Of a stretch of DNA of 6,615 nt, positions 1-5,185 are shown in pieces. The notes below the pieces were generated by a model. It was not told where the DNA came from and ran no database searches. It saw nothing but the letters and a program-made list of their open reading frames with translations. Within the stretch, counting starts at the first letter, position 1, and every line of letters begins with the position of its first letter. Made by a program: the position numbers and the translations under genes. Source of the DNA: Omnitrophica WOR_2 bacterium GWA2_47_8 (GTDB taxonomy: Bacteria; Omnitrophota; Gorgyraeia; Zapsychrales; GWA2-47-8); NCBI GenBank assembly GCA_001805375.1, contig MHFY01000089.1, forward strand, positions 1-6,615. Reading direction: 5' to 3'.

Positions 1-150
1 ATTTTCAATGGTCAGGGATCTAAAGACAATAATGTCATCGATCCTGTTCAAGAATTCCGGTTGCTGGAAGAGGTCAAAAAGACATTTAAACCGGAATTCT
101 TGAACAGGATCGATGACATTATTGTCTTTAGATCCCTGACCATTGAAAAT
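1..150. repeat. Perfect 62-bp inverted repeat with 26-nt loop; probable contig-end fold-back artefact
   Basis: Bases 1-62 are the exact reverse complement of 89-150, with no mismatch, and 63-88 form the loop. The right arm encodes a highly conserved part of ClpC (PEFLNRIDDIIVF and the following residues), so it is the genuine copy. The left arm is the same sequence in antisense. A perfect long palindrome at the very first base of a sequence is a common signature of a chimeric fold-back from amplification or of an assembler error. The left arm should therefore not be trusted as genomic sequence. A real hairpin cannot be excluded from sequence alone. Confidence 0.97.
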
Positions 151-411
151 TTGACCAAGATCGTGACTATTGAAATTAAAGAAGTGGCGAACCGTTTAAA
201 AGAAAAGGACATCGGTATCACCCTTTCTGAGGACGCCTTGAAGCTTCTGATCGAAAAGGGGTTTGACCCTGTTTTTGGGGCACGGCCTTTAAAAAGAACG
301 ATCCAGCGCCTTTTAGAAGATCCTCTGGCCGAGGAACTTATTTCCGGTCGCTTTAAAGATGGGGACAAAATTCAGGTCGAGCGCGAGGGCGAGAGTCTTT
401 TTTTTAAATAA
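61..411 (+). CDS. clpC: ATP-dependent Clp protease ATP-binding subunit ClpC, C-terminal fragment (5' truncated)
   Basis: This is the last 116 residues of a Clp/Hsp100 AAA+ unfoldase, which unfolds substrates and feeds them to the ClpP protease in the cytoplasm. Visible are the end of the second AAA+ domain, with PEFLNRIDDIIVF (the NRID arginine is the usual arginine finger), and then the D2-small C-terminal domain with the sensor-2 motif GARPLKR near residue 80. The ending LLEDPLAEELISG followed by a short acidic/basic tail resembles ClpC more than ClpB, and the radA-yacL-ispDF neighbourhood also favours ClpC. About 700 residues are missing upstream. The TTG at 61 is not a real start; it is only where plausible ClpC coding begins after the fold-back. 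The frame stays open through 1-60, but that translation (beginning IFNGQGSKDNN) is antisense sequence and should not be added. The gene ends in TAA after a run of T. Confidence 0.9.
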   Translation: MLEEVKKTFKPEFLNRIDDIIVFRSLTIENLTKIVTIEIKEVANRLKEKDIGITLSEDALKLLIEKGFDPVFGARPLKRTIQRLLEDPLAEELISGRFKDGDKIQVEREGESLFFK

Positions 412-420
412 AATGAAATG

Positions 421-499
421 TGATTACGCTGATTTTTAAAAGATTACACGGATCAGATCTTTTTATCGGCGTAATCGATTTTTAAAATCAGTGTAATCA
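421..499. repeat. 79-bp nested palindromic element with four GATTACRC motifs
   Basis: The spacer after clpC is almost entirely an imperfect palindrome running from TGATTAC (421) to GTAATCA (499). The outer arms 421-440 and 480-499 match at 18 of 20 positions. Inner arms 442-453 and 465-476 match at 10 of 12, around a central AGATCT (455-460). The motif GATTACRC therefore occurs four times, twice forward (422, 442) and twice inverted (ending 476, 498). The element could form one long hairpin or a cruciform. There is no T-run after the right arm, so a classical terminator is unlikely. The last base, 499, is the A of the downstream ATG. It looks like an interspersed REP- or MITE-like element, but copy number cannot be seen here. 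Confidence 0.85.
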
Positions 500-1476
500 T
501 GAAAAAACAAAAGCGATCTTTTTTTCTTGCTTGGGCTGTGCTTTTTTTAACCGCAGGGTCTTCTCTGGCCAAAATTTCTGTTCCCTTCGAAGGCCAATTT
601 GATTTCTTAAAAAAGAAATATTCTTTTGGTTTCCCCTTAGGCGAAAAAGGCAATATCTCAACGCAATGGACCCAATCTTCCCAGGATAAGTTCGATGTCT
701 CGATCAATATTGACCATCTGCAGCATTCCCTTTTGGACCTGACGACGGACCTTTTCGGTTCGGTCAAGATCATTAATAAAGACAAGGATAATCTCTCTTT
801 GAGCGGGAATGTCTGGAGCCAGAATTCCCTCCTGAATTTAAAGCCTTCCGGCGAGGTCTCCGGGTCTTTTGAGGTAAAAGATAAAAAGCTTTTTTTCAAT
901 TCTATTTCACTGGGGACCATCACCTGCCAGGGGTATGTCGATCTGTCTTTCCCTTTTAAATTAAATGTCACTTTAACTTTAACCCAGTTGGATCTTGAGA
1001 ACTTTTTGGAAACATTCCTCGAGAAAGATGATATTGATGCCGCCGGCACGGTCTCGGGTAAAATTCAGCTGACCGGAGAGATCGGATATGTTTCCCTGAA
1101 AGGCCAGCTGCATTCCGAAGGCGGGAAGATCGACCAGTGGGAGTACAGCAGCATGGATCTAAACGTGGAGGGGGCTTATCCGTTCATTTATCTTAGCGAT
1201 TCTCAGATCGCCCAGCTGGACGGGACGGTTTTTACGATCGAAGGGCCTTTAAATTTAGCCGACCGGCAGAATTTTTCAAAGCAGTTTGAGCGTTTGACCA
1301 AATCGCCTTTGGTCAATGTCGATGGCAGCCAAAAAGAGTGGACGTTCAAAAGAGTGAAGGCCGAGGAAGAATCCAGCACCACGGAATTAAAATATTTGCT
1401 CAGAGAAAATAAGACACCCGGATCGGAAAAAGAAGGCACGGATATGTTCGGGTTAGAACAGACGATCGAATTTTAA
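499..1476 (+). CDS. Secreted AsmA/TamB-like protein (putative envelope protein)
   Basis: This 325-residue protein has a clear Sec signal peptide: a basic start (KKQKR), a hydrophobic core (residues 7-19) and a likely cleavage after SSLA at residue 24. There is no lipobox and no further membrane span. The mature part is a series of short alternating beta-prone segments with recurring G-x-(L/V)-x-G spacing, clearest at 181-211 (AAGTVSGKIQLTGEIG and following) and 240-254 (LDGTVFTIEGPLNLA). This is the texture of AsmA, TamB and related bridge-like lipid-transfer proteins. The C-terminus (ELKYLL, then GTDMFGLEQTIEF ending in F) is also reminiscent of the TamB C-terminal region. The family is assigned by texture, not by a diagnostic motif. 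The protein is far shorter than TamB and lacks the usual N-terminal anchor. The ATG at 499 is fixed by the signal peptide, although no Shine-Dalgarno is visible because the palindromic element runs into the start. The gene is 3 bp from radA, so the two are probably co-translated. Confidence 0.6.
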   Translation: MKKQKRSFFLAWAVLFLTAGSSLAKISVPFEGQFDFLKKKYSFGFPLGEKGNISTQWTQSSQDKFDVSINIDHLQHSLLDLTTDLFGSVKIINKDKDNLSLSGNVWSQNSLLNLKPSGEVSGSFEVKDKKLFFNSISLGTITCQGYVDLSFPFKLNVTLTLTQLDLENFLETFLEKDDIDAAGTVSGKIQLTGEIGYVSLKGQLHSEGGKIDQWEYSSMDLNVEGAYPFIYLSDSQIAQLDGTVFTIEGPLNLADRQNFSKQFERLTKSPLVNVDGSQKEWTFKRVKAEEESSTTELKYLLRENKTPGSEKEGTDMFGLEQTIEF

Positions 1477-1479
1477 GCC

Positions 1480-2847
1480 ATGGTTAAAACAAAAACTTTA
1501 TATATTTGCCAAAGCTGCGGAGCGCAATCCCCCCGTTGGGTTGGGCGATGCTCAGAGTGCGACAGCTGGAATTCTTTTGTGGAAGAGACTGTTTCGAAGC
1601 CTGCCTCAGAGGTAAGTTCAATGGGCGTGGCTTTCCGCGATGAGCCTATGTTATTGACCGAGATCAATATCGATGAGGAAAAACGTTTAACGACCGGGAT
1701 CGTGGAACTGGACCGGGTGTTAGGCGGCGGGGTGGTCAATGGTTCGGTCACGTTGATCGGCGGCGATCCGGGCATAGGAAAATCAACGCTCGCGCTTCAA
1801 ATGGGCTGCCTTTTGAGTGAAAAGGGGCCGAAGGTCCTTTATATCAGCGGCGAAGAGAGCGTCAAGCAGACCAAGATGCGGGCGGATCGTTTGAATACGA
1901 TCAAACACGATTCTCTTTATATCGTCAATCAGGTGGATCTGAGCGTTATCACAAATTACGTCAATAATGTGAAGCCGCAGGTTTTGATCATCGATTCTAT
2001 CCAGGTGATCTTCCATCCGGACATCAGTTCGAGCCCGGGGAGCGTCAGCCAGGTGCGTGAATGCGCGTCTCTTTTGACCCAATTGGCTAAAACCAAAGGG
2101 ATAGCGCTTTTTATTATAGGCCATGTGACCAAGGAAGGGATGATCGCCGGCCCGCGGGTCTTGGAGCATATCGTGGACACGGTTTTATATTTTGAAGGAG
2201 AGCGGTATTCCAGTTACCGGATCCTGCGCACGACAAAGAACCGTTTTGGTTCCACTAATGAGATCGGTGTCTTTGAAATGACATCCAGCGGCCTTTTAGA
2301 AGTTAAAAACCCGTCGCAGATCTTTTTATCCGAACGGCCGAAGAATTCTTCTGGGTCGGTCGTGGTCCCCATCCTGGAAGGGACACGGCCGCTTTTGGTC
2401 GAGATCCAAGGGTTGGTCAGCCGTTCCACTTTCGGTGTGGTGCGCCAAAAGGCCCAAGGGTTTGACCCGAACCGGCTGGCCCTGCTGGTGGCGGTCTTGG
2501 AAAAACGCATCGGTTTAAATTTGTACGATAAAGATATTTTCCTGAATGTCGTCGGCGGGGTGAGGATCGTCGACCCGGCGGCGGATCTGGGCGTGGCTGT
2601 GGCCATCGCGTCGGCTTTGTTGGACAAGATCGTTCCATTTGACAGCGTTTTTATTGGCGAGGTGGGGTTGTCGGCTGAGATCCGAAGCGTGAATCAGATG
2701 AGCGCGCGGATCCAAGAGGCGGAGAAATTAGGTTTTAAAAAATGTATCATCCCCAAAAATAATTTTAGCGCGGATGGAAAATCTTTTAATACCAAGATCC
2801 AATTGATCGCCGCTGGAAACGTCAAAGAGGCGTTGGATTGTTTGTAA
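1480..2847 (+). CDS. radA: DNA repair protein RadA (Sms)
   Basis: RadA is a RecA-related, hexameric DnaB-like helicase that promotes branch migration during recombinational repair. All family landmarks are present in 455 residues, a normal full length. A zinc finger comes first (C10-x2-C13 and C24-x2-C27). Then come a RecA-like ATPase with Walker A GGDPGIGKST (94-103) and Walker B VLIIDS (168-173), the RadA-specific KNRFGS motif at 253-258, and a C-terminal Lon-protease-like domain with DPAADLGVAVAIASAL (365-380) and GEVGLSAEIRSV (393-404). The ATG at 1480 gives the canonical N-terminus, seven residues before the YIC of the finger. It begins 3 bp after the preceding stop with no good Shine-Dalgarno, which suggests translational coupling. 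In Bacillus, radA also follows clpC. The protein looks intact and functional. Confidence 0.97.
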   Translation: MVKTKTLYICQSCGAQSPRWVGRCSECDSWNSFVEETVSKPASEVSSMGVAFRDEPMLLTEINIDEEKRLTTGIVELDRVLGGGVVNGSVTLIGGDPGIGKSTLALQMGCLLSEKGPKVLYISGEESVKQTKMRADRLNTIKHDSLYIVNQVDLSVITNYVNNVKPQVLIIDSIQVIFHPDISSSPGSVSQVRECASLLTQLAKTKGIALFIIGHVTKEGMIAGPRVLEHIVDTVLYFEGERYSSYRILRTTKNRFGSTNEIGVFEMTSSGLLEVKNPSQIFLSERPKNSSGSVVVPILEGTRPLLVEIQGLVSRSTFGVVRQKAQGFDPNRLALLVAVLEKRIGLNLYDKDIFLNVVGGVRIVDPAADLGVAVAIASALLDKIVPFDSVFIGEVGLSAEIRSVNQMSARIQEAEKLGFKKCIIPKNNFSADGKSFNTKIQLIAAGNVKEALDCL

Positions 2848-2850
2848 TCG

Positions 2851-2914
2851 TTTCAAGTGTCAAGTTTCAAGTGATTTGAAAGCATTCATAACCTGACACG
2901 TGAAACTTGACACT
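2851..2914. repeat. Inverted repeat built from 7-bp units (NNTCAAG)
   Basis: Arms 2856-2873 and 2897-2914 pair at 17 of 18 positions around a 23-nt loop. The left arm is a tandem of heptamers TTTCAAG, TGTCAAG, TTTCAAG (2851-2871). The right side carries three heptamers in inverse orientation (CCTGACA, CGTGAAA, CTTGACA at 2892-2912). A smaller alternative stem, TTTCAA with TTGAAA (2865-2870 and 2876-2881), is possible. The element fills most of the spacer between radA and yacL and stops just before the yacL ribosome binding site. No T-run follows, so it is not an obvious terminator. It shares no sequence with the other two spacer palindromes. Confidence 0.85.
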
Positions 2915-2917
2915 AAC

Positions 2918-2923
2918 AAGGAG
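2918..2923 (+). promoter_or_regulatory. Strong Shine-Dalgarno for yacL
   Basis: AAGGAG lies 8 nt before the ATG at 2932. It is the best ribosome binding site in the window and fixes the yacL start. It lies only a few bases after the right arm of the 2851-2914 inverted repeat, so folding of that repeat leaves it free. Confidence 0.85.
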
Positions 2924-2931
2924 ATAAAAAG

Positions 2932-3912
2932 ATGACTTTACTCTTTATTCGTGTGTTCTTTTTTTTGATATTCAGCATCATTGGGTTTTACATCGGCTCG
3001 ATCAGTGAACGCGCGATCTACGGGGCCTTGATCGGCAGTTTTTTTGCGGTCCTTTTGATCTTAGCGGAGATGAGCATGCGCCGGGTTTCGGTCCGCGGGC
3101 TTTCCAGCATGGTGTTTGGCCTTCTGTTGGGCGTGTTTATGGCCAAACTTATTTCCGATATCCTTTCGCTTTTGCCCTTAGGGGAATATGTCAAATCCGT
3201 GTCGCGTGTTATCCTGACGTTGCTTTTTTCGTACCTGGGGGCGGTCATGGCCCTGCGGGGGAAAGATGAATTCCATTTGATCGTGCCGTATGTCCGGTTT
3301 AAAAGACAGGACGTAAAAGAGGACGTGGTTTTGCTGGATACCAGCGCGATCATCGATGGCCGGATCCCCGATATTTATAAAACGAATTTTTTTACCGGGC
3401 GCCTGGTCGTGCCCCGGTTCGTGCTTGAGGAGATCCAGAAATTATCGGATTCTAAGGATGAGATCAAGCGTCAGCGCGGCCGACGGGGTATGGAGATCCT
3501 GCGCGCGATGCAGAAAGACCCGGAGATGGACCTGCGGATCCAGGAGGAAGATGATTCCGCGGTCGGTCCGGTGGACACCAAATTGGTGTCTTTGGCTAAG
3601 CTCATGGATGCCCGCATTGTGACAACGGATTATAATTTAAGCCGGGTGGCCTCTATCCAAGGAGTTGTTGTTTTAAATATCAATGATCTGGTCAATGCCG
3701 CCAAGATGGTTTATTTTAACGGTGAAGAGTTGGATGTCCGGCTGGTCAAGGAGGGAAAAGAACCTGACCAGGCGGTGGCGTATACCGATGATGGGACGAT
3801 GATCGTGGTCAGTGATGCCCGGCGCATGCTTGGCCAGCGGAAGGCTGTCTTGGTCTCTTCCGTCCTGCAGACGCAGGGCGGCCGGATCATTTTTGCCAAA
3901 CTAAAAAACTAA
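2932..3912 (+). CDS. yacL: Membrane-anchored PIN/TRAM domain protein, YacL type
   Basis: The 326-residue protein has three parts. Four predicted membrane spans (about 5-23, 26-46, 58-78 and 90-108) anchor it in the inner membrane. A cytoplasmic PIN nuclease-fold domain (about 131-255) follows, then a C-terminal TRAM RNA-binding domain (about 262-325). The PIN acidic set looks complete: D136 in LLDTSAIIDGRI, E166/E167 in VLEEIQ, D215 in VDTKLVSLA and D233 in TTDYN. The TRAM segment (GEELDVRLVKEGKEPDQAVA, then YTDDGTMIVVSDARR and SSVLQTQGGRIIFAK) closely follows my memory of Bacillus YacL. The family's target is not well defined; RNase activity is inferred from the fold. The protein is somewhat shorter than Bacillus YacL. 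A strong Shine-Dalgarno supports the ATG. In Bacillus, yacL lies just upstream of ispD, as here, but disA, which normally separates it from radA, is missing. Confidence 0.95.
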   Translation: MTLLFIRVFFFLIFSIIGFYIGSISERAIYGALIGSFFAVLLILAEMSMRRVSVRGLSSMVFGLLLGVFMAKLISDILSLLPLGEYVKSVSRVILTLLFSYLGAVMALRGKDEFHLIVPYVRFKRQDVKEDVVLLDTSAIIDGRIPDIYKTNFFTGRLVVPRFVLEEIQKLSDSKDEIKRQRGRRGMEILRAMQKDPEMDLRIQEEDDSAVGPVDTKLVSLAKLMDARIVTTDYNLSRVASIQGVVVLNINDLVNAAKMVYFNGEELDVRLVKEGKEPDQAVAYTDDGTMIVVSDARRMLGQRKAVLVSSVLQTQGGRIIFAKLKN

Positions 3913-3996
3913 TACTGTGTTACCTAAATTTTGTTTAGATGGACACAGTATAGTACCTTGTTCTTCTAAGAATTCAGGTAACAAGGTATTAATACC
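3911..3996. repeat. Nested palindromic element with 20-bp imperfect terminal inverted repeats
   Basis: Bases 3911-3930 and 3971-3990 are inverted repeats matching at 17 of 20 positions. Two smaller hairpins are nested inside and compete with them. TACTGTGT/ACACAGTA (3913-3920 with 3943-3950) has an inner CTAAA/TTTAG stem. TACCTTGTT/AACAAGGTA (3954-3962 with 3980-3988) is exact over 9 bp. The motif AATACYKTGTT thus occurs four times in alternating orientation. An exact 12-bp palindrome, GGTATTAATACC (3985-3996), overlaps the right end. The first two bases overlap the yacL stop codon. The element occupies nearly all of the spacer before ispD. It has no T-run for a terminator. It may be a mobile palindromic repeat or a regulatory leader with alternative folds. 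Confidence 0.85.
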
Positions 3997-4009
3997 ATTC
4001 GGCTCATGA

Positions 4010-4678
4010 ATGAAAATCCAAGCTATTATTCCAACCGCAGGTCTTGGGAAAAGACTCAAGAGCAAAACGCTTAAGCCTTTTATTCCGCTTAAAGGGAAGG
4101 CGATCTTAGCTTACACACTTAGGCCTTTTCAGCGATCATCGTTAATTGACAGCGTTATTGTGGTGGCTCACGCCGGCAGTATTAAAAGAGTCCAAGATCT
4201 GATCAAAAAATATAAATTAACGAAAGTTGTGAAGGTCGTTCCCGGTGGAAAAACAAGGACGGAATCCGTCTCTCACGGTCTCAGGGCTTCTGACGCGGAT
4301 ACGGACCTTCTGGTGATCCATGACGGCGCCCGGCCGTTCTTGACAAAGGCCCTTTTGGAAAAAGCGGTGAAAGAGGCCCAGGCCTTTTCTGCCGCAGTGG
4401 TCGCGGTCCCGGTGAAGCAGACCATCAAAGTGATCGCACCGCGTAAGAGGGAAGTTAAAAAGACGTTAAACCGCGACTCTTTGTGGGAGATCCAAACACC
4501 GCAGATATTTAAACGGGAGATATTGGTGAAGGCCTATCAAAGATCAAATAACCACGCCACCGACGACGCGGCGTTGGTTGAGCGGTTAGGCGTTAAGGTC
4601 AAGATTGTCATGGGCGATTATAGGAATATCAAGATCACGACCCGCGAGGACCTTGAGATCGCCAAGGCTTTTTTATAA
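4010..4678 (+). CDS. ispD: 2-C-methyl-D-erythritol 4-phosphate cytidylyltransferase (IspD)
   Basis: IspD catalyses the third step of the MEP isoprenoid pathway, joining MEP and CTP to give CDP-ME plus pyrophosphate in the cytoplasm. The 222 residues are close to the usual length. The nucleotide-binding loop PTAGLGKRLKS (8-18) carries the glycine-rich turn and R15, with K22 following. Together they correspond to R20 and K27 of the E. coli enzyme. GGKTRTESVSHGL (79-91), VIHDGARPF (102-110), NRDSLWEIQTPQIF (154-167, with R155), ATDDAALVE (183-191) and NIKITTREDL (206-215, with K208) are all family signatures. The set of catalytic residues is complete. The ATG at 4010 puts the conserved IIPTAG at the N-terminus as expected. 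No clear Shine-Dalgarno precedes it, and the spacer is occupied by a palindromic element. The gene runs into ispF 12 bp downstream. An overlapping out-of-frame ATG at 4006 gives nothing recognisable. Confidence 0.97.
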   Translation: MKIQAIIPTAGLGKRLKSKTLKPFIPLKGKAILAYTLRPFQRSSLIDSVIVVAHAGSIKRVQDLIKKYKLTKVVKVVPGGKTRTESVSHGLRASDADTDLLVIHDGARPFLTKALLEKAVKEAQAFSAAVVAVPVKQTIKVIAPRKREVKKTLNRDSLWEIQTPQIFKREILVKAYQRSNNHATDDAALVERLGVKVKIVMGDYRNIKITTREDLEIAKAFL

Positions 4679-4683
4679 GAGGA
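4677..4683 (+). promoter_or_regulatory. Shine-Dalgarno for ispF supporting a GTG start
   Basis: AAGAGGA overlaps the ispD stop codon and lies 7 nt before the GTG at 4691. It supports GTG as the true start over the overlapping ATG at 4689, which is out of frame and meets a stop after seven codons. Confidence 0.75.
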
Positions 4684-4690
4684 TTTCAAT

Positions 4691-5176
4691 GTGCAATTTA
4701 AAGTTGGTTTAGGATACGATGTCCATCGGTTAACAGCTGGGCGAAAGCTTATCCTGGGGGGCGTAGAAATTCCGTATCCAAAAGGACTTGACGGCCATTC
4801 CGACGCGGATGTTCTTCTGCACGCCCTCTGCGATGCCCTTCTTGGCGCGTTAGGGGCAGGCGATATCGGCGAACTTTTTCCTAATACGGACGAACGCTTC
4901 CGTAATATTTCCAGTTTATTATTGTTGGAGAAAGTGAACAATCTTGTCCAGGAAAAGGGTTTTAAAGTGGAGAATGTGGATCTTGTTTTATTGGCGGAAG
5001 AGCCCAATATCAAAGCTTATAAAGCAGAGATGCGTTTTAATATCGCCTTTCGGCTGGCCATCGATGAATCCCTGGTCAATATCAAAGCCACGACCCAGGA
5101 AAAACTGGGTTTTGTCGGCCGCAAAGAGGGTATGGCCGCTTACGCGGTTGTTTTATTGCAAAAGGCCAAGAGTTGA
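4691..5176 (+). CDS. ispF: 2-C-methyl-D-erythritol 2,4-cyclodiphosphate synthase (IspF)
   Basis: IspF catalyses the fifth MEP-pathway step, cyclising CDP-ME 2-phosphate to ME-cPP with release of CMP; the family enzyme is a cytoplasmic zinc-dependent homotrimer. In 161 residues the metal ligands are all seen: D10 and H12 in GYDVHR, and H44 in LLHALCDALLGA. The substrate and CMP sites also fit: GLDGHSDADVL (32-42), GDIGELFPNTD (57-67) and ATTQEKLGFVGRKEGMAA (133-150). The start is GTG at 4691, which puts the conserved VGLGYDVHR at residues 5-13 as in relatives. It lies 12 bp after ispD and is probably co-transcribed with it. IspE, the enzyme between these two steps, is not in the window, which is usual. 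The sequence looks intact, with no missing key residue. Confidence 0.97.
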   Translation: MQFKVGLGYDVHRLTAGRKLILGGVEIPYPKGLDGHSDADVLLHALCDALLGALGAGDIGELFPNTDERFRNISSLLLLEKVNNLVQEKGFKVENVDLVLLAEEPNIKAYKAEMRFNIAFRLAIDESLVNIKATTQEKLGFVGRKEGMAAYAVVLLQKAKS

Positions 5177-5185
5177 GATCTATGC

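Noticed and set aside
1..60. In-frame N-terminal extension of the clpC fragment
   Set aside because: The bases are an exact antisense copy of 91-150 and the translation does not resemble ClpC, so the open frame is incidental.
391..411. T-run at the end of clpC as a Rho-independent terminator
   Set aside because: The T-run is inside the coding region and no stable GC-rich hairpin directly precedes it.
421..499. CRISPR-like repeats or a classical terminator
   Set aside because: The GATTAC motifs occur in both orientations at uneven spacing with no spacers of constant length. The stem is not followed by a T-run.
453..1049. 198-codon open frame on the minus strand
   Set aside because: It lies antisense to a gene with a clear signal peptide and domain texture. 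Its translation has no recognisable features and it is a shadow of the + strand gene.
3356..3622. 88-codon + strand open frame inside yacL
   Set aside because: It overlaps the conserved PIN domain in another frame and its translation is rich in W, R and C, typical of an out-of-frame shadow.
3931..3954. Sigma-70-like promoter (TTGTTT and TATAGT) before ispD
   Set aside because: The gap between the hexamers is only 12 bp and both lie inside hairpin arms, so the match is explained by the repeat.
4689..4691. ATG as the ispF start
   Set aside because: It is out of frame with ispF and reaches a stop after seven codons. The overlapping GTG at 4691 gives the conserved N-terminus.
5182..5184. ATG as the start of the MORN_2 gene
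   Set aside because: This frame stops after seven codons. The ATG at 5186 gives a proper signal peptide.
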